NCBI RefSeq assembly: GCF_014066305.1
Contig: NW_023501039.1
Span: 1,426,001-1,490,000 of the forward strand
Source: Letharia columbiana
Taxonomy: Eukaryota > Ascomycota > Lecanoromycetes > Lecanorales > Parmeliaceae
Direction of reading: 5' to 3'
Length of the DNA: 64,000 bases
Below the pieces are notes generated by a model. The model had not been told where the DNA came from. It saw nothing but the letters and a program-made list of their open reading frames with translations, and did no database searches. Positions 1-11,035 of this stretch are shown one piece after another (within the stretch, counting starts at the first letter, position 1; each line of letters opens with the position of its first letter). The translations under genes were made by a program, and so were the position numbers.

Positions 1-856
1 CTAGAGCATCGTCACGAGGATACCGGTCCAGGACGGGTTGACCGGCCCTCAAAGGGTTCTCTGGGTGTTCCACCTCCGCCGCGGCCCTGCTTTGATCGTC
101 GACAGGTGATGGTTCCCTGGCTGAGGAGCCCCGCGTCTGAGCCATATCGCTTTCCCGCCAGCTATGTTGTGAGGACCCGTTCAACTGTCGAAGTTGAGGC
201 TGTTGGCCGTCCCGTCGTCCAGCTGTTGGGGACTGCTCTCTTGACTCTTGCCTGGAGCCGTCTGATCGTGGACTGCAGGAGCACTCCTCCGAAACCATGG
301 TTACGGGAAGGAATGTGGGGCTTTGGGGAAACCAGGGCGCCGTGGGTCCATGGTCATCATCGATTACCCGGTGGATAGCAATGGCGACGGGAGATTCTTG
401 GCCTTTCGGGCTTCTGGGAAAGAGGTGCTCCTGCGCTGGCGCCTTTGGAGCTGACTCGCCCCCTAGATCCCCTTGGTTCGAGACATCGGACGCCAACTTC
501 AGGCCATCCTGGTGATTGGGCTGAATGTCCTCCTGGCCCTGTGATTCGACGATAGGCTCACTGCTTCTGGCTTCGTTGTCTGACTGGTTGAAATCCATGT
601 CGTCTGGTGTTGGAGGACAAGAGGTCAGGGAGATGGTTGTTGAAGGGTAAGAGGATGGGGAGCCGGAGCTGGTAAAGTCTGGAGTTGTTTCACTCTCAGT
701 AGCTGAAATTGTTTTTTATATATATTCGAATAAAACAAAATAGAGACGCTAAGGTTTGAGCAAGTTTAAGTACTCCAAATGCATCCGGATTTGTTCTAGT
801 TCCCAAATCTCACCTGCAAGGATCGCCGCACTCGAGCTGTCTGATGTCGAATCCAT
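1..856 (-). CDS. Ser/Pro/Glu-rich protein of unknown function (5' part, runs off left edge)
   Basis: The gene is read on the minus strand. Exon 1 is 856..814 (ATG at 856) and ends in a GT donor at 813-812. Exon 2 starts at 702 after a CAG acceptor and stays open to base 1. The 43-nt exon 1 joins exon 2 in phase (GCA G|CT). The visible protein is about 248 residues, starts MDSTSDSSSAAILA and is rich in Ser, Pro, Thr, Gln and Asp/Glu. I see no folded domain, signal peptide or membrane segment, so this is probably the disordered N-terminus of a larger protein whose domain lies to the left. I do not recognise the family. The consistent frame over about 700 nt, the good splice signals and the natural composition support a real gene. 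The upstream neighbour on the same strand is NOP14. Confidence 0.6.
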
Positions 857-1223
857 AGCCGGGGAATCTGGCGGAGGGTGAAGCCTTGGGATTGACAACG
901 CTCCCCGGATTCCCTGCGATCAAGGTCTCGGAGATTTTAAAAGCGATGTTTTGGACGATATAGTAAAGTAGCGACCTCTGTCATGTAGGATAATCCTGAA
1001 TAAAGCTACTTGGCTGGATTGTGCGCAGAGAGAAGTTGCCAAAAGATGTATATTGAGCCAAATGCAGTAGTGCACGGTGAGAACAAGACGGAAAGAGCGA
1101 CAGCGCGAAGGGATCAATCACCTCGGTCATTCCAGGATCTCACACAGGCTTCACCACCGAAGCGGATAGTCAAATGGAATAGATGAGATGAGCATCTTTG
1201 TTTTTTGTCTGCTACAGACCACC
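857..1223. other. Intergenic: NOP14 3' flank / promoter of left-edge gene
   Basis: This stretch of 367 bases separates two minus-strand genes. It should hold the NOP14 3' end and the promoter of the left-edge gene. I see no convincing coding frame in it. Confidence 0.5.
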
Positions 1224-4027
1224 CTATTTTCTCCCCTTCCTCATTCTCTTTTCTCTCTCATAAGTCTTGCTTTCCCTGCCTTCCTCTCCTTGGATCTCTG
1301 CCACCAGCCGCTTGTACTTCTTCTCATACGCACTGTCCTTCTCCTTCTTCTCTTTCAAGCTCTCTCTGGCGATAAAGTTAGCATCCTTCCTCAACTCTCT
1401 CAATGCACCCTTGCGCTCGCGCTTGTGCTCGGCTTTCAACTTGGACATCTCGGCACGGTCTCGGTCAGGGTCGTAATGCTTGTCTGGATTGTAGGACTCT
1501 TCGAACTTAGGAATGGATGTTTTGATGGCTAACGGTCGGTGGTTGTGAAGGCGAAGAGGCTGGCGGGCGGACAGGGACTGTATAAGTTGTTCGTGGACTT
1601 TATGTGCTACTGTCCGAAGCTCCTCCCTAGTCTTGTCGTTGAGCTTCCCAGTTTTCTGTAGGAAGCGCAAAGCGGAGTAGATGATAGCGAAGGCTTCGCA
1701 GAAGGCCGACTTCTTGGCCCACAACTCGGCCATAGTCTCAATTATAGCTATGTGCGTCTCGATAAGCACGACCTTGATACTTTGGTCATTAGCTTCTGTG
1801 GATTGTGGTGCACAGACGACGTCCCAGAATGACAGCTGCGTCCGCTCTCCAATGGCGTCTGACGTACTACGGATCCGTAATGAATCTGGGAGGCGGTGAT
1901 GTGGAAAGAGCCCTGGAAGATGCTTTGGCTTCACAGGGCACAGTGCCCACACCGCATTGAGGACATAATTGACTACTTCCGGGACATATCTCTTCGACAG
2001 CCTTTGGTACTGGAGGCAAAGAGTACTAATGTAAGTCCCCGTAGCCAGATCGCTAAGGGATTGCGGGACTTCCTGCCCGAGGTAGCGAGTCATGCAGAGC
2101 ATCGCTGGAGTGACCACTTGGTGGAAGTGATCGGATGTAGGGAAGACTGAAGCGATGGCTGTCAGAATAATGAGATCACCAGGAGTGGGAGCAGTAGGAC
2201 GGTCTTCGTCAAATGATCTGAGATGTGTCCGGAAAGCACGCCCAATCTCTTCAGGGAAGGTCTTGGCTAGAGAATGGATGTGGCGTATTAGTGCCTCCAA
2301 AATGATACATGGAGGATGGTCGGGCTGACATGCCAGGTAAGAAATGTGGTCCACTAGAACTGTTGCAAACCTTCCAAGCTTAGATTTGTTTTCAGCTGCG
2401 AGTTTAGGATGATATAAGGCTCGGATTCGTTGTACAACTGTTGGTAAATCCTGAATCGCAATGAACTCCGTGATGTTGAGAAGCTCTCCGTGGGTTTCTG
2501 GACATTTGTATGTGTACGCGAGATCATCAGCCACCCCGTTCGCTTTGGGGACACCATCCTGGCCTTTGGAAAAGCTAAGGCCTTCCCTACCAGCATCTTC
2601 TTTTGATAACAAGCCTTGGACGAATTCTTGCTCATCACTGCCGTCGCTGGACTCGCTCTTTGACGCATCAGATCCGTTATCGCCTGACAAGTCCACATCA
2701 GATTCACTAGCAACTAAGTCGTCCTCGATCAAAAAGTCATCTTCGTCTTCAACATCAAGATGTCGATTCCGATGCTGTCCGAGTAGGCCCGGACCGAGAC
2801 CAAATATGTTTTCTTCATTTTGGTCGAGATTATCCTCTCCAGGTACCTCTTCCGTAATTTCATTGGAATCGGATTCATTATCTTCTGTTTCTCCCCTCAT
2901 CCTTCGAAGTCTCCTTTCCTCAAGGTCTTTCAATTTTTGTGCCTCCTGTTGTAACTTTTCCTCGTCAGTCAAAGTCCGAACGGTGGGCTTTGCTCTTTGA
3001 TCCATGGCCATCTGGCGCAAACGCTCGTCATACTCTTTGTCGGCCTGGGACCTATCTTTTCCGTTCAGCAAAGCCAGTCGATCAGGGTTCATGTCAGAGC
3101 CTTGAGGCGGCGGTGCAGCAGACGGCTGAGGCGACCTTGGACGGCCTCGCATGAGTGCGAATAGATCAGGAAGACCTTTATCTAGCTCAGCCCGAAGATC
3201 GTCATCGTCTTCTTTGACCTGTTGCCGCTCATATCTATGAAGCTTGGACTTGGCAATGACCTCCTCCATGACTTCTTTCTTAGTCTTAGGGCGCTCGAGC
3301 CGTCCGCGATCCTGTTCCACAGATGCTTCTTCCGACGAATCAGTGTCTGACAGTCTCCGCCTCTTGCGTGGCCTTTCCTCGGCATGTCCATTGGCTTGAT
3401 CGTCATCAGAATGGCCTAGATCAACCTCATTGAAATCGTCTGGGCTACCCGGGTTGTCAAATGACAACGACTCCCCAAAGTGTGTAAGCTGCTCGTCTTC
3501 TTCGGCATCTTCCAGGTCGAACAATGAATCCTTCTTGCTACCTCTCTGCTTCTCCTTCACAAAGCGCTCGAGAGCCCTCTCCTCAGGTGTCATCATTGGG
3601 TCATTTTCGCCAAATCTGCGGTCCATAATGCCCCCAACTTTCTTGCGCCGCTGCATCTCAACTAATAGAGTCTTTCGGCGCTATATGAGGTCTGTGGTCA
3701 GCCCACATCAGCAAGGGCAGGATTGAAACACACATTTTCTTCTCCCAGGCCTTTCGTGACTCCAGGTCGGGATATTGTGCCTTTTTCCAACCTCCCTCCA
3801 ACAGTTCTGTTACCCGCGAACTCATATTTGCTGCGAGACGGCGCCTTGACTTCGAAAGGATTGAATTGTTCTCGAATGCCTTGTAGTGCAGCACTGCGCT
3901 GGATTCTGCTGTCTTTTAGAGCTCCATTCTTGCTGGCTTGTTTCTTCTGCTTCTTCGACTTTTGTGGGCCAACGACACCCTGTTCTCGTAACAATGTTTT
4001 GAGCCTTTTGAGCTGCGAAGGAGGCAT
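1224..4027 (-). CDS. NOP14: Nucleolar protein NOP14 (SSU processome, 40S biogenesis)
   Basis: Two exons: 4027..3734 and 3680..1224. The intron has a GTGTGT donor and an ATATAG acceptor, and the join is phase 0. The product is 916 aa. Nop14 is a nucleolar component of the U3 SSU processome needed for 18S rRNA maturation and 40S export. The N-terminus (MPPSQLKRLKTLLREQG, then a Lys-rich stretch and NPFEVK) and the next block (VGGIMDRRFGENDP, MTPEERALERF) are hallmark Nop14 sequence. Acidic low-complexity segments occupy the first half and a helical domain the second. The C-terminus is very basic (REKRMRKGRK), as expected of a nucleolar protein. The length is close to that of other filamentous-fungal orthologues. 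It shares a 381-bp divergent promoter with the armadillo-like gene at 4409. Confidence 0.95.
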
Positions 4028-4220
4028 ACTTGGGATGGGCGTAATCGTAGATGCTGCATGCCTCTATACACACGACAAGTTTCAAAACTTGACCATGCAT
4101 GTATGATTACAAGCCGGGCTGAGGCCTTTGCAGCATACATGTTCTGGGGTTTTACTTTATTTTGCCCGCACCATCGGAAACTCGGCTATTCTCCGGCCCG
4201 AGTAGAGCTCCGATATTTGG

Positions 4221-4373
4221 TACTCGTACTATCCAGAAGTGAGCTACCTCGCTTAATAGCGCCGGGAGAGGTGACCAATCAAACTACGATTTTCGCGGAG
4301 AACTGAGTAGTTTGATTGGTTAACTCTCCCGGCGCTATTAAGCGAGGTAGCTCACTTCTGGATAGTACGAGTA
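4221..4373. repeat. Near-perfect 67-bp inverted repeat in a divergent promoter
   Basis: The left arm is 4221-4287 and the right arm 4307-4373, separated by a 19-nt spacer. The arms are reverse complements at 65 of 67 positions; the two mismatches pair left 4271 and 4273 with the right arm. Each arm carries a CCAAT core (ACCAATC on the left, GATTGGT on the right) and the motif CCGGGAGAG. The repeat lies between the start codons of NOP14 (4027, -) and the armadillo-like gene (4409, +). No target-site duplication is apparent at its ends, so a bidirectional promoter element or a fold-back insertion are both possible. Confidence 0.9.
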
Positions 4374-4408
4374 TTTCGACTTCGATACCGGTGGTCAACA
4401 GATCTATC

Positions 4409-5883
4409 ATGGCTTCGAAGTCTTCGGATGGCTGGCTCTGGGTGAGCCTAGGTTAGTATCTGCGTCATCCATCCAAGGTCAGACTGACAGAGAATAGCAA
4501 TTCTTGGCTATTTTGGCTCTCTCGCCGTTCACAGGCAACTTGTAGTGATACGCCAGGCTTCTGAAGTCACTCGCCACGACAAGCGTCCTAACATCAGCCA
4601 GCAGACTGAGGATGGTAAATAAGCTCTGTTCAGTGGAAAGTGATTCATACTAAGGACCATCAGCACTGAAGCTTAAAGCCCTTGGTGAATTAACCCAGAG
4701 CCCGGATCAGGATATCAGAGCTGCGTACGTGAGAGCTTGATTGCCGGGGACTACCACTGAAAGTCGGCCAGATCCGTGAAGATCATTACAGACAGGGTTC
4801 TACGGGAAGGACCTGCATGGGACATGATTATAGGTGACATTGGTGCCACGGACATCGAGCGACGTGACAAAGCGCTGGCTTGTCTTCGCTTCCTCAGCGA
4901 TACCTGTAAATCAATTTCTTTGGAGTTGTGTGTGGCATGTAGTGGTGTATCGCTGATTCGACGGCATTGCAGTCCCTGGTAATAAACAGGCAGACATCGT
5001 GATGATCTGTCGACACAGCACCTACAAAGCCATCGTTGATTGTCTTTGCAACTTGTTACCAGAAGCCCAAAGCGCAGAGAGGAAATCTGCTTTTCGAACT
5101 CAGCCCGAGCGAAATGCACTCTATGTTCTCCATCAAATCCTCGGCTTCGACAATGCGAAAGCGGTAGAAGCTGGTGTGATCAGCAGGTGGCTGGCGCAGT
5201 ATCCCTTCGGCGGTGGAGACGCTTCAAAATACAAGAAGAAGAAGACTATAATGGAAATACTCGACAACAGGTCCTATTATGAGGATGGCGATTTTGGACG
5301 TACCATGCGTGAAATGTTGTTTTGCATGTCAAGGACCCCTTTGCTACGAGATGAGATGGTAGAGCATGGTCTTCTAGATTTCCCAAAGGGTAACCATATT
5401 ACTGTCAGAGTTAACTGTCCTCGTCGTGAGCAGTGGCCGTGGACTGATAATGTGCAGGATTACTGGAACATTCCAGAAGGCTCTGAAAGGACATATCCAC
5501 ACACAAACAGGACGCGCAGGGGCAATCCCACTGGAACAAGTAACCGACCAAGAGAAGAAAGTTTTGAGGAGCAAGCTTTGCGGAGACGAAGGAGAGAAGC
5601 CATGGTGCTTGGCGAGGTTGGACGACCCATTGAAAGGGCTGATATTATAGAGCGAGATTCGGCGGCTCTAGATGGATTTAGATCACAAGTCATAACGACC
5701 ATAGACGATGAATCGGAAGAGGAGCCCGAGCAGCCAGTTGTTGCGGTTGCGGACGAAGATGCAGAAGAGGAATTGGAGCTGTTAGCGGAGGAGACCATTC
5801 AGGCAGAGTCCACAAGGGACGGGGGCTGGTGGGGCTGGCTGAAAAGGCTACGCCCTGACGGTCTGGCGCCAGAGCCTATGTGA
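4409..5883 (+). CDS. Armadillo-like helical repeat protein with N-terminal membrane segment
   Basis: Five exons: 4409-4451, 4498-4614, 4664-4724, 4772-4905 and 4973-5883. All junctions are GT-AG and in phase, giving 421 aa. The first about 30 residues include a hydrophobic run (WLWVSLAILGYFGSLAVH) that looks like a membrane anchor. Leu-rich helical stretches follow (for example ALKLKALGEL and KALACLRFLSDT) that resemble armadillo/HEAT units. The C-terminal third is charged, with an Arg-rich stretch (EEQALRRRRREA) and an acidic tail ending in WWGWLKRLRPDGLAPEPM. I cannot name an orthologue. Because four of five exons are short, single-frame scanning finds only the last exon, beginning near 4999. 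It is transcribed divergently from NOP14 and converges on ORC3, 109 bp away. Confidence 0.75.
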
Positions 5884-5992
5884 GAAATCGTTGAAGCAGC
5901 ACGGTCTGATGTGGTGTTTTTGCGTTCACGAAATTATACCCAGGCATTACAAGTGTTGATGTGTGTACTGAGCAAGGCGTTTGATTTGAACT

Positions 5993-8459
5993 TCAAAGGC
6001 CTTTCCAAGAGAGTTTCGCCAGATGGTCCGCTTTCTTCCTGCTATTCTTGATCATGCCCAAGTACTTCAACTCAGCCAATGCTCGTGAGAACAGCACTCT
6101 ATCAGTCTCATCAGCCAGCTGCAGCTGATACTAAGACTATTTGTGGGAAGTCAGAAGACCACTTACAATGCTCTCTGCTGCTCAGCTTCCTCGTCCTCAA
6201 TCCCATCCCCACCCACTATAGTCCAGAATGCGGACCAAAGATCAGCCGTATTGATCACAGCACCCGACTCCAGATACAATTGATACATGATGGCCGTAGC
6301 TGGCTGTGTAGCAGACAAGCCGCCCTCGGATCCACCGCAACAATCACAACCAAGGTAGTCATGTGGCGAACCCAATGCCCGCTCGATTGCAAAACGAGGC
6401 TTTGGTGTGAAGACCTCTCGATGTGGAGATTTGGATTCGAAGATGAGGATCTCGTTCAGGAGCAAGTCTTGAGGGTTGATGAGGGTAGTTTCAAAGTAAC
6501 TGAAAATGGTGGTATAGATGCGATCAACGATCTTCGTATAAGCACTGTCTTGCATTGAGAGAGTCGAGGTATTCTTGCTCAAAGAGACCTTTTGCGCAAC
6601 GACTGTTGTGCGGAGAGTTTCGTGATGGACGTCATATGCACTTCGTAGAGGGATTTTAGGACCCTCCAAGTGATCGGTCAATCGGTTAAGCTCCACCATA
6701 ATCTCGGCCAATTCGTATGGGACCGACATCCCTGCCAAATCATCCAGCAGGTCTGCCATGATATCTGAAGGCAGCTCTTTTACAGAGGCCATGATCTCCT
6801 CGAAAGCTGCGAATTCGGCCAATTCGGCACACATGGCTCGAATATACATCTCTGACCATGGGGTCTGTGTTCTGAGGGTCAAACTTGTCTGTATTCGAAA
6901 GAGCACATTTACTGCCCCAACAATGGCTAGGAGTGCTTTTTTACCAGGCTGAAGTTCCTGCACGACAAGATCTCCGAGACTGTCGTTGTCATCTAGTAGT
7001 GTCCTAAGTGTTTCGTATTCTTTCCGGTCAATGAGAGTTTGTGCATATCTGGATAAGTCTTTAACTCTGCGCATATTCATGCGGTGCTGCAACTTCCACA
7101 AACCTTCGAAATGACGGCAGGTTTCGCACAGCCTCATAATGCTCTGTTTGACTAGAAGCAAGTGATTGAGTTGTGTTGAGAAAGATGCTCAATGGATTGG
7201 CGAAGAAATGCGTCATGTAGGCGTACTAGAAGCATTGTTAATATGGATAGAAAGACAAGAGAGCACAGTCGTTGTTACCTTCAGCGAACTAACGAACGTA
7301 GAGCGACTCTGCATGTAATTTTTCTGTCGCTGCAGTATCATTCTGCTCAATTCTGGACCTACCCACACGGTCGGCTGCTCGGATTGGAATGCCTTGAAGA
7401 TATTTTCAACGTCGACTTGTTGAACGTGGAATGCTGAACCATCCAAGTACCTGATGGCTTCTCTGGACAGTTTTTCTTGGAAAATCTCAACAGACGTTGC
7501 AATACCGAAGAGAAGCACAAATGGTATACGGTCGCTCCATGAGCTTTACACATCAGCAACCTTCACATAAAACACTGCTGTACTAACCTGAGCACATGGA
7601 CGATATCTGTTAAACATTTGCCTTCGAAAGCTTCGCTGTCTTGAAACGAGAGTAGCAACTTATCGACTGAGTGGCTTTGCACATAGTCACTGAGGATCTG
7701 AAGGTCGTAATTCAGGCGTCGGCCATCCTATTGGCATTAGCAACTCAAGACATCAATTGCGAGCAGCGTTTGCTGACTTTGGCATCATCAAAGATAGCGT
7801 CATCTTGGGAGTCAAGATTTCGAGATGCTGCACGCTGGTTGATATACTTTAAGGCAGTCTTCAGATTAGGACTCTGCCCAGAATTCATGATCACCAAGAC
7901 TGTACGGCTTTCCAGATTGGCAATTTCCGCTATAGACTCAAACAAAGATACTGTTGTACTGTTGTCTGGTCCAGTCACGAGCAATCCTGTACGAAGCTTG
8001 CCATTTGATCTGGTACTTTGTCAATGAACAATCTCAAATAGTATGGGCGACACCAACTCTGCAGGATCTGCACTTTTCACAAATGACGCTACTTCTTTGA
8101 CCGTCTCACTACTGGCGTCGTCATGGATTCGCTAACTTCTATCAACATTTTAAGACTCTCAACATCACTACGAAGACCTATGTACCTTTAGGAGGGTTTC
8201 CTTGGGGCGCCAAGCAAGCTCGAACATCTCAGATCGAATGCGCGTGCTTTCTAATTTCTCCAAACCTTTCAACAGGGGAGCAAATGGGAGCTCCCTATTC
8301 TGATCAGCTGGTGCTTTGGCGGGCTCAGTCTTCCTTAGTTTCCATGGTCGTTGGGAGACAATGTCTGCCTCATCTGGCGTGAAGACATAACAGCCCTTTT
8401 GGGCAATTAGTAAAAGTATATGGAGAGTATCAATCAGCACAAACCTCGTACTCAGTCAT
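5993..8459 (-). CDS. ORC3: Origin recognition complex subunit 3
   Basis: Nine exons: 8459-8445, 8395-8186, 8131-about 8052, 8009-7778, 7727-7588, 7543-7279, 7225-7104, 7066-6167 and 6098-5993. The product is about 689 aa. ORC3 is a core subunit of the six-protein complex that marks replication origins and loads MCM. Family landmarks are the AAA-like core (GLLVTGPDN, then RRLNYDLQILSDYV, FQDSEAFEG and FVLLFGIATSVEIFQ), the KYAYMTHFFANP block, and the C-terminal winged helix (IMYQLYLESGAVIN, then ALAELKYLGMIK, SRKKADHLAKLSWKGL and stop). The third exon's 3' end is uncertain because its donor (GTCGCC near 8051) is weak. The intron at 7103-7067 is only 37 nt. Neither changes the identification. 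The gene is divergent from the Mss116-type helicase. Confidence 0.9.
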
Positions 8460-8822
8460 GCTGAGCTGCTGAGATGTGGGAAAATCCACAAGACTAATGT
8501 AAAGTATAATTCTGATATTGAGAGCGCGCGGCAAGCGGGAAGCAGCCGCGGGGGTCGAGCTCTATCTTAGGCTCTAGCTCCAAAACGCGAAAAATTTAAA
8601 CAAAGAATCCTCCGCAATCATATTGCCATTTTTTTGAACGCTCGTAATAAAATGTGGCGTACAACACTTGAGCACACAATAGATCAGTTGCGTGCAAAGG
8701 GATTAATGCTGTTGGGAGCAATCGTTTCGGAGTCTCAGGCTTGACTTGATCTTTCTCGCTCCTTCCACGACGGGCCTCAAGCCTCAGTCAGCTTTTAATT
8801 CAGGTTGTCACGCCGCCTCTGA
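8460..8822. promoter_or_regulatory. Shared divergent promoter of ORC3 and the mitochondrial helicase
   Basis: This stretch of 363 bases lies between two divergent start codons. It begins GC-rich (an AGAGCGCGCGGCAAGCGG stretch) and then becomes AT-rich. I see no coding exon and no clear TATA box. Confidence 0.45.
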
Positions 8823-11035
8823 ATGTATCTAGTCCGGAAACTCACTCGTGTTGCTCCCATTCATTTCTTCCATCCTTTCTCAACATCAACATCCAAAATG
8901 TCAACCAGTGGCGCGCTCTATTCGAGCGCATCGCTCAAAGCTGCCAATGCGCAACCCTATAGTGTGATGGAGGGCAAGCTAGACCCGATGCTATTGCAAG
9001 CGTTGAAAGACATGAACTTCGACTTTATGACACCAGTACAAAGTCAAGTTTTGGCAGGATTGCCATCTCTGAAGAGTGATTGGTGAGAATCTCCCCTTGC
9101 GCTTATGCCTGCTCTCACTTTTCTCGTGGACTATTGACAGTCATCTCAAAAGGATACTAGCTGACTGGTTTGGATAGTCTCGTCCAAGCAAAGACTGGGA
9201 CTGGCAAGACGACGGCTTTCCTGCTTCCGGCCATCCAGAATACAATCATCGAGGCACCACGTAGAGGGCAGGTTGCTGTACTTATCCTTTCCCCAACGCG
9301 AGAACTAGCCCTTCAGATTGCAGCAGAGGCTTCACGATTAGTGTCCAGGTTGAGAATGCCTTTGCAAGTTCACACAGCATTTGGAGGCACAGCAAAGGCG
9401 AGCAACCTGAGCAAATTCAGAAACGGCGATCCCAAAATACTAGTCGCCACACCCGGAAGGCTTAACGATTACTTGAGTGAATCGGATGTGAGAGCGAAAT
9501 TTGATGGAATGAAGACGCTGATTTTAGATGAAGCTGATAGAATGCTGGATGCTGGATTCCTTCCAGACATTCTTAAGGTGTTGCGCGTTCTACCATCTAA
9601 AAGGAACGGGCAATGGCAGGGCATGTGCTTCTCCGCCACCCTTCCGCCCAAGATCCAACAGGTGCTCTCCAATGTGCTGAAGGAAGATTATGTCTCAATC
9701 TCTACGTACGTATCTTCGAGAAGAAATCTTCCTCTTCGGGATCGAGATTTTATCGCAAGACACGTCTCGGGAGCGAAAGGTTCCTTTTAGGACTTGTGTC
9801 TTGAGATTTGAATTTCTTGCTCGATGAACGAACGCTGACCCCGAAATCTTTACTAGCATCGAGGCATCTGAACCTCCGACGCTAGAGAAAGTCCCCCAGT
9901 ACTCCATCGTAATTCCTGAGGTCGAGGATACATTTCCGGCCCTCTTCTCCCTCATCAAAGAAGAACTAAACGCCACCGAGGGAGACTCAAAAATAATTGT
10001 GTTTGGGACAACCGCAAACTTAGTTGCTCTATACGCTCAAGTGTTCGAGGCCCAGACGCATCTCAAGGTCTACGAGCTGCAGAGTCGGCTGTCTCAGCCG
10101 GCCAGGACCAAGGCCACTGATGCATTCAGGCAAGCCAAGAGTGGTCTTATGTTCGCTACTGATGGTATGGGCCCCATGATCTCTCGCTATAGATAGGTAT
10201 TATGTTCTAATTAGTGGCAGTCATCGGCCGAGGAATGGATTTTCCCGATGTCACTCTTGTCTTGCAAGTCGGCCTTCCCGCGGACGCCGATTCTTACACT
10301 CACCGAGTCGGCCGAACAGCTCGCGCTGGAAAAGACGGTAGAGCCGTACTTCTCCTGACACAGGCGGAGTCGTTTTTCTTGAAAGTAAATCGACAATTCC
10401 CCATCAACGCATATCCCGCTTCTAACAAGATCCTGAATGATGCGACCTCACGTAGCCAGATCTTCAATGTCTTGCAATCCGTGGAGCCCAAGAGCAAACA
10501 AAAAGCGTATTCAGCGTATCTAGGCTTCATGAAGGTGTTCCTAAACAAAATGCAGATTGATGCCACCGCACTAGTCAGAATGGCAAACGTATTTGCCATG
10601 GAGGGGATGCAGTGCAATAAGATCCCAGAAATGGAAAAGAAGACGGTTGGGAAAATGGGCTTAAAGGGCGTTCCTGGGATTCATTACGCGGCGCCATCTC
10701 AGGACGGTCAGCCAGGCATGAAGCGAGACGCGCCTGTTCAGGATCATGCGGCTGATCGCGATGGTCCATCAAGGAGACTCAGGCACCAGGGCGTTCCTGA
10801 ACCTGTGAACACCTTTGCATACAGCAACGGGTTTGGAGTCCCAGGAGGTCGTGAAGGGCGAGGACGTGGCGCGCCGGGCAGAGGAGACCACGGTATGCGA
10901 GGGGGAAGAGGAATCGGCAGAGGCGGAAGAGGGGGAGGAGACCACGGTATGCGAGGAGGAAGAGCAATAGGCAGAGGCGGAAGAGGCGGAGGATCCCAAG
11001 AGAAACGTCGTGAGAGGAACTCTCTCGTGGCATAG
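8823..11035 (+). CDS. MSS116: Mitochondrial DEAD-box RNA helicase, Mss116 type
   Basis: Four exons: 8823-9082, 9178-9705, 9857-10164 and 10221-11035, giving 636 aa. The N-terminus (MYLVRKLTRVAPIHFFHPF) is basic and amphipathic, like a mitochondrial presequence; a second Met follows at residue 26. Superfamily 2 motifs appear in order: a Q-like motif (MTPVQSQ), Walker A AKTGTGKT near 90-97, PTRELA, TPGRL, DEAD near 204-207, SAT, and GRGMDFPDV and HRVGRTAR in the second RecA lobe. Mss116-type proteins are RNA chaperones for mitochondrial group I/II intron splicing and translation. The tail is Arg/Gly-rich with a duplicated unit (see the repeat at 10875), a likely RNA-binding region. The next gene downstream, on the same strand, is a mitochondrial PPR protein. 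Confidence 0.9.
10875..10998 (+). repeat. Tandem duplication encoding RGG-type repeats
   Basis: Two copies of a unit of roughly 50 bp start with GACCACGGTATGCGAGG at about 10887 and 10940. Each encodes DHGMRGGR, then IGRGGRGGG. They lie in the C-terminal tail of the Mss116-type helicase and keep the reading frame. Confidence 0.8.

Noticed and set aside
2461..3000. Ser-rich plus-strand frame opposite NOP14
   Set aside because: Complement of the acidic Asp/Glu stretches of NOP14, which reads as Ser-rich on the other strand.
4221..4373. Calling the long inverted repeat a transposon outright
   Set aside because: No target-site duplication or known TIR motif at the ends, so the mobile-element label is not supported by this window alone.
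6079..6558. 159-codon plus-strand frame opposite ORC3
   Set aside because: It lies wholly over conserved ORC3 C-terminal exons on the minus strand.
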